Part shown: piece after piece, positions 1 through 9,168 of the stretch
Numbering within the stretch: position 1 is the stretch's first letter
Layout of the letters: every line of letters starts with the position of its first letter
Source: Clostridium mediterraneense
GTDB lineage: Bacteria; Bacillota; Clostridia; Clostridiales; Clostridiaceae
Direction: 5' to 3'
Length of the DNA stretch: 64,000 bases
NCBI RefSeq assembly: GCF_900091705.1
Contig: NZ_LT594785.1
Coordinates: forward strand, 1,406,858-1,470,857
Notes under the pieces: model-generated
Told to the model about the DNA's origin: nothing
The model's input: only the letters and a program-made list of their open reading frames with translations
Databases searched by the model: none
Program-made: the position numbers and the translations under genes

Positions 1-54
1 TATAAAGAAAGAAGACAATGGCTTAAAGAAAATGGATTTAAATTAGAATTATAG
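1..54 (+). CDS. C-terminal tail of an unidentified upstream gene (partial)
   Basis: An open frame runs in from the left edge and ends at TAG 52-54, giving 17 residues with the tail KENGFKLEL. It is charged like a normal Clostridium C-terminus. Too little is present to name a family, and only the position upstream of the next gene's ribosome binding site supports it as coding. Confidence 0.45.
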   Translation, partial: YKERRQWLKENGFKLEL

Positions 55-133
55 ATTATATAAATGTCATATTTTATAGAAAAAAATATTTTTAGGTAGT
101 ATAATAATTATCTGTGGAAGTGAGGTAAGACTT

Positions 134-1444
134 ATGTTGGGATATGAAAAATCTTTAATGTTAGATCCGTATGAGCTTAGAGTAGGAATGATAGCAGATG
201 CCTTATATTCTGTAGATACGGAAATAGCTATTGATACAAAGTTTAAGTTAAAAGATAATGAAGAAAAAAGAATAGAAAGAATATTAGATTGTTTTTATAG
301 TGTAGATAGAAATTTCTTGGAAAAGAAATTTAGAAAAAAAACAAATTATATAGATGAATGTAAAACTAATCTGAAAAAACAGTATGGAATAAAAGGTAGA
401 CAAACTTTAGTTAATTACTTAGATAAATCTATGTCAGGACAAGAGTCAGAAAAGTTATATAGAGTCTTAGATGTATATAATTTTTTTGAAAAGACTAATA
501 AAAATTATAAAACATTTTCAGAAGCGCTTCTAGATTATTATAGATTAAGTGATACTGAAATGGAGAATGATGGAGATATAGAATATTTAAAAGAATATTA
601 TAAAAAATCTTTTAAGTTAATTTTTAAATATAGATATCTTTTAAATAAAAATGGTGTATTAGCTCTAGATATTTGCAAAGCTGTAGATATAGCTAAAAAG
701 GGGTATATATGTTCATATTTAACTTATGACCTTGTAATGGAGTATATAGAAGGATTTGGATCAGTTTTAGTTAAAGAATTTACTTGTTGGAGAGATTTTT
801 ATAAAAGTTTAATTTTAGGATTTATTTTAGAGGACTTTGTAAAAAATCCAGATTTAGAATATTTATCAGAAGAGTTTGATGAAAAAATTAGAAGAATAGA
901 TTTAGCTCTAGATATGGATATTACTCCATGTAAATATATTAAGTTTAGAGAGAATCCAAGAGAAGAGATAGATGAGCTTCTAAGATTGATTTATAACATG
1001 GACATAAATGAAGAAATTGATATTATAAATAAAAAGATGTCTGTTTTTATTGAAGAAGAAAGTCTTAGTTTTAAAAAAATTAAAGTTAAAGAAATTGTAG
1101 AAGTTTTAAAGCAAAATGAAGTTTTAGAGTTTGAAGATGAAGAATATTTATTATTTGCATATCCTAGAAAAATGTTTGAGGATAGAAAGTTTAAGCTAAG
1201 TAAATATAATAGTATCTTTATAACAAATAAAAGAATGATTATATTCAATAAATCTAAGAAAGATATTGATAATATAGAGTTTAGAATAGAAGATATGAAT
1301 ATTCAAAAAATACAAATGAAGTCTAAAGATTTATATTATGATGATAAAATGATATTTGAAGATTTCGCTAAGAATAAGACAGATATAGGTATTTTACAAT
1401 TTTATTTTAGAGAGTTTATTTTTAAATTAAAGTTTGAATCTTAA
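134..1444 (+). CDS. DUF1266 domain protein with C-terminal PH-like domain
   Basis: 436 aa, cytoplasmic, with no signal peptide or membrane segment. Residues about 85-240 fit the DUF1266 pattern: a YGI...L...L start, then LALDICKAVDIAKKGY and a W-[RK]-[DE]-F-x-x-S-L-I-L-G segment. The last roughly 100 residues (SIFITNKRMIIFNKSKK followed by short beta strands) look like a bacterial PH-like domain. The function of DUF1266 is unknown. The ATG at 134 follows GTGAGGT at 120-126 with good spacing. The fusion of the two domains is my reading and would need a profile search. It stands alone, with no operon partner. Confidence 0.7.
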   Translation: MLGYEKSLMLDPYELRVGMIADALYSVDTEIAIDTKFKLKDNEEKRIERILDCFYSVDRNFLEKKFRKKTNYIDECKTNLKKQYGIKGRQTLVNYLDKSMSGQESEKLYRVLDVYNFFEKTNKNYKTFSEALLDYYRLSDTEMENDGDIEYLKEYYKKSFKLIFKYRYLLNKNGVLALDICKAVDIAKKGYICSYLTYDLVMEYIEGFGSVLVKEFTCWRDFYKSLILGFILEDFVKNPDLEYLSEEFDEKIRRIDLALDMDITPCKYIKFRENPREEIDELLRLIYNMDINEEIDIINKKMSVFIEEESLSFKKIKVKEIVEVLKQNEVLEFEDEEYLLFAYPRKMFEDRKFKLSKYNSIFITNKRMIIFNKSKKDIDNIEFRIEDMNIQKIQMKSKDLYYDDKMIFEDFAKNKTDIGILQFYFREFIFKLKFES

Positions 1445-1559
1445 TATTAAATTAAAAAATAACTTTAGTAAGTTTTTAATATTAATATTTTGTAACAATA
1501 AAAACATAAAATCTTGATATAATAAGGAACTAAGAGATTGATAAGGTGGTAATAAGATT

Positions 1560-1820
1560 TTGAGAAGCAAAGGAAAAGATTTATTAATTAATTGTGCTGT
1601 AGGCTTAAACTATTTTGTAGAATTTATATTATTCCTAGTAATACTAAGTTGTTTAGGTATAGTAGTTCAAAGTGAAGCATTAGTATCATGGGGATTTGTA
1701 ATTGCTTTAAGTTTAACATGGTTAGTTAATTATGTGAGATTAAAACCAGCTATATTTTATATTATAGCTATACCTTTAATAGGAATTCTTTTATATTTTG
1801 TTCCTAAAGTTTTACTTTAG
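1560..1820 (+). CDS. Small three-helix membrane protein, unknown function
   Basis: 86 aa starting at TTG 1560, preceded by AAGGTGGT at 1543-1550. Three hydrophobic segments lie at about residues 11-37, 42-58 and 64-84, with an Arg/Lys-rich N-terminus (RSKGKD) suggesting a cytoplasmic N-terminus. It resembles small YrdB/DUF2568-type membrane proteins in size and topology, but the similarity is too weak to name it. A good terminator follows directly. Confidence 0.6.
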   Translation: MRSKGKDLLINCAVGLNYFVEFILFLVILSCLGIVVQSEALVSWGFVIALSLTWLVNYVRLKPAIFYIIAIPLIGILLYFVPKVLL

Positions 1821-1830
1821 GATAAAGAAA

Positions 1831-1865
1831 AATGTCTTAATATAAAAATATTAAGATATTTTTTT
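1831..1865 (+). terminator. Intrinsic terminator
   Basis: A 12-bp stem (1831-1842 with 1849-1860, one G-U pair) with a 6-nt A-rich loop is followed by a T run, ten bases after the stop codon of the small membrane protein gene. Confidence 0.6.
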
Positions 1866-1937
1866 ATATAAAATTTTGATTATATAGTATTTTTCTGTTA
1901 ATATATATATAAATAACATATGATAAGGAGTTAGTGT

Positions 1938-2213
1938 ATGAGGCTTATTAAAGGGAAAGTTAGATTTATAAGAAGTATAATGGGATGTTTTATATTTCCA
2001 TTAATTTTATGTTATTTTTATAGTTATATTCAGACAGGAAGTAATTGGTATGAGGTTAATCAATGGTTAGGGTTAGCACTTGGATTAGCATTTTTAATAA
2101 GGGGAGTTTTTGAATATAAGGTAGCTAAAAATAAATCAAATACTAAATTAAGTTTTATGGCTGCTATTATTATAACTTTATATGTAGTAGCAAGATATTT
2201 TGGAATTTTATAA
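1938..2213 (+). CDS. Small membrane protein, unknown function
   Basis: 91 aa; ATG 1938 follows ATAAGGAG at 1922-1929. Hydrophobic segments lie at about residues 12-31, 43-58 and 71-90, with a very basic N-terminus (RLIKGKVRFIR). Like its upstream neighbour it is a short three-helix integral membrane protein, but the two do not align obviously. It has its own terminator. Function unknown. Confidence 0.6.
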   Translation: MRLIKGKVRFIRSIMGCFIFPLILCYFYSYIQTGSNWYEVNQWLGLALGLAFLIRGVFEYKVAKNKSNTKLSFMAAIIITLYVVARYFGIL

Positions 2214-2225
2214 AGTAAGGATATG

Positions 2226-2262
2226 CAACTTTCAGATATTTATATTTGAAAGTTGTTTTTAT
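2226..2262 (+). terminator. Intrinsic terminator
   Basis: Perfect 9-bp stem CAACTTTCA / TGAAAGTTG (2226-2234, 2247-2255) followed by TTTTTATTTT, 12 bases after the preceding stop codon. Confidence 0.75.
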
Positions 2263-2374
2263 TTTAAAAATAAATTTTATATTAAGAAAATGATAATAAA
2301 GTAAGAAACTGAATGTATAGCCTATTTTATAAGGTATAATTGAATTAATGATTACTGGAATGAATTGCAATTTT

Positions 2375-2396
2375 TAAATGAAAGTAATTTCATTTA
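2375..2396. promoter_or_regulatory. Candidate TetR operator (perfect palindrome)
   Basis: The sequence TAAATGAAA-GTAA-TTTCATTTA is a perfect inverted repeat with 9-bp arms, centred about 50 bp before the TetR-family gene. TetR proteins bind such palindromes as dimers and often repress their own gene, so autoregulation is the simplest inference. AT-rich DNA makes chance palindromes commoner, which lowers confidence. Confidence 0.5.
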
Positions 2397-2435
2397 GACT
2401 AAGATAATTAAATATTTTTAAGGAGGAGATGCTCT

Positions 2436-3005
2436 ATGCCAAAGATAATCAGAGATATAGAAAATAAAATATTTGTAGAAGCTACTTATATATTTTCACA
2501 AAAAGGTTATCATGGTACAGATATGAAAGCAATAGCTAAAGCATGTGGAATAGCGGTGGGGACTTTATATAACTATTATCCTAATAAGAAAAGTCTATAT
2601 ATGGACGTCTTTCTAAAAAGTTGGAATAATACTATTAATAAATTAAAGAAAGTTTCAGCAAAAGAGGGAAAAGATAAAGAAATATTAAAAGAATTTGTTA
2701 GAGTTTTTTATGAAGATACTGAAGCAAGAAATGGACTTGGAAATGATGTAAAAATACTTTCTAAAAAAGGAGATAAAGATTTTGACAGTATTGCTAAAGA
2801 GTTATTTAGTAATATTATAAATATAACTATTAGTAGATTTAAATTAAAAGAAGAATTTAGAAATACAGAAGATATTCTTACTCGGATATTATCTATATGG
2901 TTTAGTGGACAGTTTTCTTTAACCACAGATTTTTCAAATAAAAAAGAGCAAAATATGGAGTTTTTATATTCAACAATTAAAAATTATTTTGAATTACAAA
3001 ATTAG
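2436..3005 (+). CDS. TetR/AcrR family transcriptional regulator
   Basis: 189 aa. The N-terminal 60 residues form a typical TetR_N domain: a helix ending SQKGYHGTDMKAIAKACGIA, then the recognition helix VGTLYNYYPNKKSLY, so the helix-turn-helix covers residues about 28-47. The C-terminal ligand and dimer domain is not assignable to a subfamily. RBS AGGAGGAG lies at 2420-2427. A perfect palindrome lies just upstream. No efflux pump or enzyme gene is adjacent, so the target other than itself is unknown. Confidence 0.88.
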   Translation: MPKIIRDIENKIFVEATYIFSQKGYHGTDMKAIAKACGIAVGTLYNYYPNKKSLYMDVFLKSWNNTINKLKKVSAKEGKDKEILKEFVRVFYEDTEARNGLGNDVKILSKKGDKDFDSIAKELFSNIINITISRFKLKEEFRNTEDILTRILSIWFSGQFSLTTDFSNKKEQNMEFLYSTIKNYFELQN

Positions 3006-3099
3006 AATAAAATGCTTTCCGTGATTAAAATTACAATGTATTAAAAAGTTTCTTAGACTAATAATATAATTGTAATCTCAATAGACGGGAGGAAGAAAA

Positions 3100-3297
3100 A
3101 TGAAAAATGCAAAAGAAAATGTAAAATGTTGTATAGAAGACTTAGAATATTCAAAAGAACATTTAACAAAAGCATTATCAACAGTTGAAAAAGATGTGAA
3201 TAGAAAAAATATAGAAAATTCACTTCAAGCGGTAGAAAATGCTCTAAGTAGTGTAAAATCTACAATGGATAATTACTATGAACCACCTAAAAAATAA
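3100..3297 (+). CDS. Small helical protein, unknown
   Basis: 65 aa following GGGAGGA at 3086-3092. The sequence is amphipathic and helical with heptad-like spacing (ENSLQAVENALSSVKS), two adjacent Cys at residues 10-11 and a PPKK tail. There is no membrane segment. It is probably a small coiled-coil protein. I do not recognise a family. Confidence 0.6.
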   Translation: MKNAKENVKCCIEDLEYSKEHLTKALSTVEKDVNRKNIENSLQAVENALSSVKSTMDNYYEPPKK

Positions 3298-3318
3298 AAA
3301 TATTTAATATAATTAATT

Positions 3319-3357
3319 AAGGAGGGGTCTTAAAGAAAGGCACCTCCTTATTATTTA
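3319..3357 (+). terminator. Probable intrinsic terminator
   Basis: AAGGAGG (3319-3325) pairs with CCTCCTT (3343-3349) across a 17-base loop that can form further pairs; TATTATTT follows. The T run is interrupted, so termination may be partial. Confidence 0.5.
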
Positions 3358-3480
3358 GGTGAATTTTTTAAAGAAATTTATAGATAAAAATCCTTGTTTG
3401 GATATAAATGATTATATATGGTAGAATATTATATAATATATTATAGAAAAATAAATTATATAAAAGAAGGAGCTGAGAAA

Positions 3481-6402
3481 ATGAATCTTGAAATTGGAAA
3501 TATATATAATGGCTTTAAGCTTATAGAAAGAAGAACGTTAAAAGAAATAGATTCTGATGCTGTGCTTTTTGAGCATGAAAAAACAGGAGCTAGACTTATA
3601 AAGGTTCTTACAGACGATGATAATAAAGTTTTCTCAATAGGATTTAGAACACCACCTAAGAATAGTACAGGTGTTGCACATATATTAGAACATTCAGTAT
3701 TATGCGGATCAAGAAAATTTGATATGAAGGAACCTTTTGTTGAATTATTAAAGGGTTCTCTTAATACATTTTTAAATGCTATGACATATCCAGATAAAAC
3801 AGTTTATCCTGTTGCATCAAGAAATGATAAAGATTTCTTTAATTTAATGGATGTTTATTTAGATGCTGTCTTATATCCTAATATATATAAACATAAAGAA
3901 ATATTTATGCAAGAGGGATGGCACTATAGTATAGAAGATAAAAATGATGATTTAAAGTATAATGGTGTTGTTTATAATGAAATGAAGGGAGCATACTCTT
4001 CACCAGATTCTTTATTATTTAGAAATATACCTGGAAGTTTATATCCAACTACTACTTATGCAGTATCTTCAGGAGGAGATCCAGCAGAAATTCCTAATTT
4101 AACATATGAAGAATTTTTAGATTTCCATAGAACTTATTATCATCCTTCAAATTCATATATCTTCTTATATGGAAATGGTGATATTCAGAAAGAATTAAGT
4201 TTTATAAATGATGAATATTTAAGTAATTTTGAAAGAAAAGAAATAAATTCACAAATAGGTGTGGAAGTTCCATTTGATACTATGAAAGAAGTAGAATTAT
4301 TCTATGGAATTAGTGAAGAAGAGGATGAAGATGATAAGAGTCTTTATAGTTTAAACTTCTCAGTAGGTAATGCTATAGATGGAGAAATGTATTTAGCTTT
4401 TGAAGTTCTTGCTTATCTTTTACTTAGAACAACAGCAGCGCCTATTAAAAAAGCTTTATTAGAAGCAGGAATAGGTAAGGCTGTAAGTGGTGAATATGAT
4501 AATGGAGTTAAACAACCATGCTTCACTATATTTGTTAAAAATGCTAAGAAGAATCAAGAACAAGAATTTAAAAATGTTGTTATGAATACATTAAATGATC
4601 TTGTTAAAAATGGAATAGATAAAGAACTTATTGAAGCTTCAATAAATAGAGTAGAGTTTGAACTTAGAGAAGGAGATTTTGGTTCATATCCAAAAGGACT
4701 TATCTATTATTTAAAAATGATGGATAGTTGGTTATATGAAGGAGATCCATTTGTTCATATTCAATATGAAAAAGCTTTAGAAAAAATAAAGACTGCTTTA
4801 ACAACTAACTATTTTGAAGATTTAATAGAAAAATATTTATTAAATAATAATCATAGTTCACTTGTTAGCTTACATCCTAAAAAAGGATTAAATGAAGAAA
4901 AGCAAAAATATCTTGAAGATAAGCTTAAGAAAATAAAAGATAGTTTTACAGATAAGCAAATAGATGAATTAATAGAGAGTTGTAAGGTTCTTAAAAAGAG
5001 ACAAGAAACTCCAGATGATATCAAAGCATTAGAAGCTATACCAGTTATTGAACTTTCTGATATAAGTAAGGAACCAGAAAAATTACCTCTTACTGAAAAA
5101 GAAATAGATGGAGTTAAGGTTTTACATCATAATTTCCATACAAATAAAATATCATATGTAAATATGTATTTTGATTCAAGAGCTGTAGATAAGGAGCTTA
5201 TTAATAGAATTACATTTTTAAGTAATATTTTAGGAAGATGTTCAACCAAAAATTATTCATATGAAAAGTTAGCAAACCTTATAAATATTAATACTGGTGG
5301 AATATCTTATTCACCATGTAGTATTGCGAATGCAAATAAACAAAATGAATATAAACCATATGTTGAAGTTTCTTTAAAATGTTTAGAATCTAAATTACAA
5401 GTAGTATTTGAAATTTTAAAAGAGGTTCTTCTAAATACAAATCTTAAGGATGAAAAGAGAATAAAAGAAATTTTAGGAGAAAAGAAATCTAGAATAGAAA
5501 GTTCACTGTTTGATTCAGGACATAGAATAGTATCTAAAAAGATATTATCATATATTTCATCAAAAGGAGCTTATGAAGAATCATTAGCAGGTCTTGAATA
5601 TTATAACTATCTAGTTGATATTTCAGAAAACTTTGATATTGCTAAAATAGAAAAAGAATTAAAAGAAATATCTAAATTAATATTTAATAAGAATAATTTA
5701 CTTATAAGTTTTTCAGGTACAGATGATGAATATAAAGAGTTTGAAAAAGCTGTTAAACCATTTATAGATTCATTATATGATGATAAATTAACTTATAATA
5801 ATTATAATTTTGAAGTAAAAGTAAAAAATGAAGCTTTATTAATGCAAGGTGATGTTCAATATGTAGGGAAAGGTGGAAACTATATTGAAGCTGGATATAA
5901 ATATAATGGAGCTATGACATTACTTGAAACTATTTTAGGTTTTGATTATTTATGGAATAATGTTAGAGTTAAAGGTGGAGCTTATGGAGTATTCTCAAGC
6001 TTTAGAAGAGATGGAGCTTGTTATATAGTATCTTATAGAGATCCTAAGGTTAAAGAGACTCTAGATACTTATGATGGTGTTTCAAATTATTTAGATAATT
6101 TTGATGTGTCTAATAGAGAAATGCAAAAGTATATAATAGGAACAGTAAGAAAACTTGATACACCTATAGGAAATAGTTCAAAAGGTGAAGTAGCAACAAC
6201 ATTATATCTTAGTGGTATAAGTTATGAACAAAGAAAAAAAGAGAGAGAAGAAATACTTTCAGCAAATGTTGATACAATAAAGAACTTCTCAGGACTTTTC
6301 AAGAACGTTATGAACCAAAATTATATATGTGCTTTAGGAAATGAAGCTAAGCTTAAAGAAAATAAAGATATCTTTGATCAATTAGTTAAAGTTATTAAAT
6401 AA
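3481..6402 (+). CDS. Zinc metalloprotease, M16C (insulinase/presequence protease) family
   Basis: 973 aa. The inverted zinc-binding motif HxxEH is present as H67-I-L-E70-H71, within the M16 context GVAHILEHSVLCGS, and a downstream GVVYNEMKGAYSSP segment supplies the third ligand region typical of M16C. The length of about 970 residues matches the four-domain clam-shell PreP/Cym1 family, which degrades unstructured peptides. I place the start at ATG 3481 because AGAAGGAG lies just before it (3464-3471); an in-frame ATG at 3418 has no ribosome binding site. It lacks a signal peptide, so it is cytoplasmic. Transcription ends at the shared terminator with the convergent PHP gene. Confidence 0.93.
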   Translation: MNLEIGNIYNGFKLIERRTLKEIDSDAVLFEHEKTGARLIKVLTDDDNKVFSIGFRTPPKNSTGVAHILEHSVLCGSRKFDMKEPFVELLKGSLNTFLNAMTYPDKTVYPVASRNDKDFFNLMDVYLDAVLYPNIYKHKEIFMQEGWHYSIEDKNDDLKYNGVVYNEMKGAYSSPDSLLFRNIPGSLYPTTTYAVSSGGDPAEIPNLTYEEFLDFHRTYYHPSNSYIFLYGNGDIQKELSFINDEYLSNFERKEINSQIGVEVPFDTMKEVELFYGISEEEDEDDKSLYSLNFSVGNAIDGEMYLAFEVLAYLLLRTTAAPIKKALLEAGIGKAVSGEYDNGVKQPCFTIFVKNAKKNQEQEFKNVVMNTLNDLVKNGIDKELIEASINRVEFELREGDFGSYPKGLIYYLKMMDSWLYEGDPFVHIQYEKALEKIKTALTTNYFEDLIEKYLLNNNHSSLVSLHPKKGLNEEKQKYLEDKLKKIKDSFTDKQIDELIESCKVLKKRQETPDDIKALEAIPVIELSDISKEPEKLPLTEKEIDGVKVLHHNFHTNKISYVNMYFDSRAVDKELINRITFLSNILGRCSTKNYSYEKLANLININTGGISYSPCSIANANKQNEYKPYVEVSLKCLESKLQVVFEILKEVLLNTNLKDEKRIKEILGEKKSRIESSLFDSGHRIVSKKILSYISSKGAYEESLAGLEYYNYLVDISENFDIAKIEKELKEISKLIFNKNNLLISFSGTDDEYKEFEKAVKPFIDSLYDDKLTYNNYNFEVKVKNEALLMQGDVQYVGKGGNYIEAGYKYNGAMTLLETILGFDYLWNNVRVKGGAYGVFSSFRRDGACYIVSYRDPKVKETLDTYDGVSNYLDNFDVSNREMQKYIIGTVRKLDTPIGNSSKGEVATTLYLSGISYEQRKKEREEILSANVDTIKNFSGLFKNVMNQNYICALGNEAKLKENKDIFDQLVKVIK

Positions 6403-6403
6403 T

Positions 6404-6439
6404 AAAAAAGGAAGGAGAGTACAATCTCCTTCCTTTTTT
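6404..6439. terminator. Bidirectional terminator between convergent genes
   Basis: GGAAGGAGA (6410-6418) and TCTCCTTCC (6425-6433) form a perfect stem flanked by A6 on the left and T6 on the right, so it can stop transcription from both directions. Confidence 0.85.
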
Positions 6440-7211
6440 AGATATCATATATAATTCTTTTTCTATTTTTAAAATAAGCAGGTTTTAATCCAGTCTTATT
6501 TAATATATCTATAGCAAATTTAAAGTTTTTAGCTATATCATCTTTATTATGAGAATCAGAAGCTAATGTTACATATTTTCCACCAAGATTCTTATATCTA
6601 GTATATATAGAAAGCATGTTGTTAAATGCTTTAGGATCATCTAGTCTCCTAGTATTTAATTCAAGACATTTATCTTTTTCTATTAAGACTTTAAAAATAC
6701 TATCTATAATCTCTGAATATTCTCCTAAGTAAAGTTCTTTATCATTAAATTGAGCATATCTACAGATATAGTCTATATGGGCTAAAGTATCATAAAAATT
6801 AAATTTCTTTACCGAAAATAGCATAGCTTCTAGATAATTTTTATAAACCTCTTCTTTTATAAGTCCTGCTTGTCCTATAAAGTTATAGATATCTTTTTTA
6901 TTTAATGTATGTATAGAGCCTATTATTATATCAAATTTATCTTGATGCTTTTGTAAGAATAATTTATTTTCTTCAATACAAAATTCAGACATTCCAAGCT
7001 CTATACCAACAAGAAAACTATCATTTCTATAAGGTTTATAAAATTCTAAATACTTATCTACATCTATTAAAGGTAAGTTTGGACAATCAAGGTCAATATG
7101 TTCACTTAGACTTATACCTATATTAAGTTTATTTTTCTTTTCTAATATTTCATCTACAGTCATTTCAGAATCAAATGAAAATTCACTGTGCATATGTGTA
7201 TCAAAAATCAT
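6438..7211 (-). CDS. PHP-domain phosphatase, histidinol-phosphatase (HisK/HisJ-like) family
   Basis: 257 aa with the PHP metal motifs in order: DTHMHSEFSFD near the N-terminus, SLSEHID, VGIELG, GSIHT, LAHIDYICR and ASDSH near the C-terminus. This pattern and length match the polymerase-and-histidinol-phosphatase family that removes phosphate from histidinol phosphate. No other his genes are nearby, so the substrate is inferred from the family only. Its RBS is GGAGG, read on the minus strand from 7219-7223. Confidence 0.85.
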   Translation of the reverse strand: MIFDTHMHSEFSFDSEMTVDEILEKKNKLNIGISLSEHIDLDCPNLPLIDVDKYLEFYKPYRNDSFLVGIELGMSEFCIEENKLFLQKHQDKFDIIIGSIHTLNKKDIYNFIGQAGLIKEEVYKNYLEAMLFSVKKFNFYDTLAHIDYICRYAQFNDKELYLGEYSEIIDSIFKVLIEKDKCLELNTRRLDDPKAFNNMLSIYTRYKNLGGKYVTLASDSHNKDDIAKNFKFAIDILNKTGLKPAYFKNRKRIIYDI

Positions 7212-7346
7212 TTAAAATCCTCCAAATAAAATTTATTTAAATTATAACATATGTATTAATTTGAACAAATAAATTTACATTAAATAAAAAACTATGTAAT
7301 ATTATAATAGTATAATTAGATTATTAAGTATAATAGGAGGAAAAAG

Positions 7347-7688
7347 ATGAAAGAATTATTTAATATAGATGGAGTTAGTTTTACAAAAGAAGAATTTCAA
7401 GATAATTTAAATGATTATATGGATGTGGTAGATATAGTAAAAGAATTTGAAGAGGATTTAAAATTAGAAGATATAGAATGTGCAGAATTAAATGATTGTT
7501 GTAATAAGACTAAGGAAAATAAATTTGCTGAAATTATAGGGGTTTTAACAGAGGATGATGATTTTTTAACTTTAGAAGAAGTTAGAAGTAGAAGAGAAGA
7601 ATATGAAGGGACAGTTCTTGATCCATTTGGAATACAAGTTTACAAATGTAAGGAATGTAACAAGTGGATGATAAACATTTTAGAATAA
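7347..7688 (+). CDS. Acidic protein with C-terminal CxxC, unknown
   Basis: 113 aa following AGGAGGA at 7336-7342. Strongly acidic. It has a Cys pair at residues 51-52 and a C-terminal KCKECNKW motif that could form half of a zinc ribbon. The next gene begins 22 bp later with its own ribosome binding site, suggesting co-transcription. That partner is a TcaA-like membrane protein that lacks the zinc ribbon usually found at its own N-terminus. Function unknown. Confidence 0.65.
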   Translation: MKELFNIDGVSFTKEEFQDNLNDYMDVVDIVKEFEEDLKLEDIECAELNDCCNKTKENKFAEIIGVLTEDDDFLTLEEVRSRREEYEGTVLDPFGIQVYKCKECNKWMINILE

Positions 7689-7710
7689 TAAATATTTAGG
7701 GGGAGAAGTT

Positions 7711-9081
7711 GTGACCTTTAAGGAAAAATTTTTAGAAGAATACAATAAGGCAAAATTAGTGTTAAAAGAAAAAAGGAAAAATACTAAATATAAGTTTACG
7801 TTTAAAAATAAATTTAATAAATTTAAGATGTTTTTAAAGAGTATAAAGTTTTTACATAAAACTAAAGGAAAAATTGATATGTTAAGAAAACATAAATATC
7901 TTAAATTTGTGCCACTTGTCTTAATCATTGCGATTATGATGATTGTAGGATTTGTAATAGGTAGTGGTAATACAAATAAGAATAAAATAATAAATGATTT
8001 TAGTGTAGCTTTAGAAAAAGGAAATGCAAAAGAGCTTACGAAGATTTTAAAGGTTGTCAATTATAATAATAAGGAATTAACACAGGAAGATGTAAAACCT
8101 CTCATAAGTTTCTATTCTGAAGATAAGGGAAGAATAGATAGTATAAAAACAGCTTTAAAAGATAATAAAACTTTATATTCAACTAAGCTTATAGCTGAGA
8201 AAAAGTTTATAGGAGAAAAATATTATATAGGAGTTCAATTTAAACAGTTAGATTTAAGCTCAAATGTTGCAGGTGCAAAGATATTAATTAATGGAGAAGA
8301 GAAAGGAACTTTATCAAAAAATAAAACTGCTAAATTTAATTTAATATCTCCAGGAAAGTATACTATAGAATTAGAAAAGACAGATAAATACGCTACTTTA
8401 AAGCAGCAAAAAGATATTAATTTAACTAAAGAAACTAAGCTTGATATACCTTTAAAGGGGGCTTATATAAATGTAAATAGTAATTTTAATGATGCTAAGG
8501 TATATATAAATGAAAAAGATACTGGTGTACTAGTTAAAGATTTTAAAAATGTAGGACCATTTCCTACTGATGGTAGCTATAATTTAGCTATTAAGTATAA
8601 AACACCTTGGGGAGAAATAGCGAGTAATATTGTTAAAATAACTGATATTCCAGATATTAATTTAAACTTAGATTTAAAAAATTCAGCTATTGAAGCAAGT
8701 ATAAATTCAGTTATGGATAAATTCTATAAAACAGTATTTGAAGCTTTAGAAGCGGATGATAAAAATAAGATATCTATGGCTACAGATGAAGTGAAAAATA
8801 AGATATATGGAACTATAAAACAAAATGCATTTTTATTTAAAAATAACTATAAAGTGAATAAAGTAAATATAGATTTTGATAAGAGTGTAATAAGCTATGA
8901 AAATAATAAATATATTGCAAATATAGTTGTTAACTTAGATTATAATGTTAAAAAAGAAATATTTGGAGTTCCATTAAAAAGTCAAAATTATAATGAGAAT
9001 TTCTTTACAAAAATGAGATATGAAGATGGAACTTGGATAGTTGATGATGTTGAGGGATTCAATCTTAAAAATATAGAATAA
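7711..9081 (+). CDS. TcaA/YvbJ-like membrane-anchored protein
   Basis: 456 aa starting at GTG 7711 after AGGGGGAG at 7698-7705. The first about 65 residues are very basic, followed by one transmembrane helix (about 70-89: FVPLVLIIAIMMIVGFVIG). The extracellular part begins with a helical domain, then beta-rich PEGA-like repeats (AKILINGEEKG, AKVYINEKDTG), and ends with an NTF2-like domain. That order matches TcaA, a protein linked to glycopeptide response and cell-wall homeostasis in staphylococci. The N-terminal zinc ribbon normally present is missing. Confidence 0.72.
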   Translation: MTFKEKFLEEYNKAKLVLKEKRKNTKYKFTFKNKFNKFKMFLKSIKFLHKTKGKIDMLRKHKYLKFVPLVLIIAIMMIVGFVIGSGNTNKNKIINDFSVALEKGNAKELTKILKVVNYNNKELTQEDVKPLISFYSEDKGRIDSIKTALKDNKTLYSTKLIAEKKFIGEKYYIGVQFKQLDLSSNVAGAKILINGEEKGTLSKNKTAKFNLISPGKYTIELEKTDKYATLKQQKDINLTKETKLDIPLKGAYINVNSNFNDAKVYINEKDTGVLVKDFKNVGPFPTDGSYNLAIKYKTPWGEIASNIVKITDIPDINLNLDLKNSAIEASINSVMDKFYKTVFEALEADDKNKISMATDEVKNKIYGTIKQNAFLFKNNYKVNKVNIDFDKSVISYENNKYIANIVVNLDYNVKKEIFGVPLKSQNYNENFFTKMRYEDGTWIVDDVEGFNLKNIE

Positions 9082-9086
9082 AATAA

Positions 9087-9120
9087 AAAGAACTTTAGGG
9101 TATACCTAGAGTTCTTTTTT
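9087..9120 (+). terminator. Intrinsic terminator
   Basis: A 13-bp stem (AAAGAACTTTAGG with CCTAGAGTTCTTT, one G-U pair) is followed by six T residues, directly after the TcaA-like gene. Confidence 0.85.
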
Positions 9121-9168
9121 GTATATAAACTATGATAGATGACAATAATTTGGCTAGGAGGTGTTATT

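Noticed and set aside
3418..3480. 21-residue N-terminal extension of the M16C protease
   Set aside because: There is no RBS before 3418; ATG 3481 has AGAAGGAG and matches the family N-terminus.
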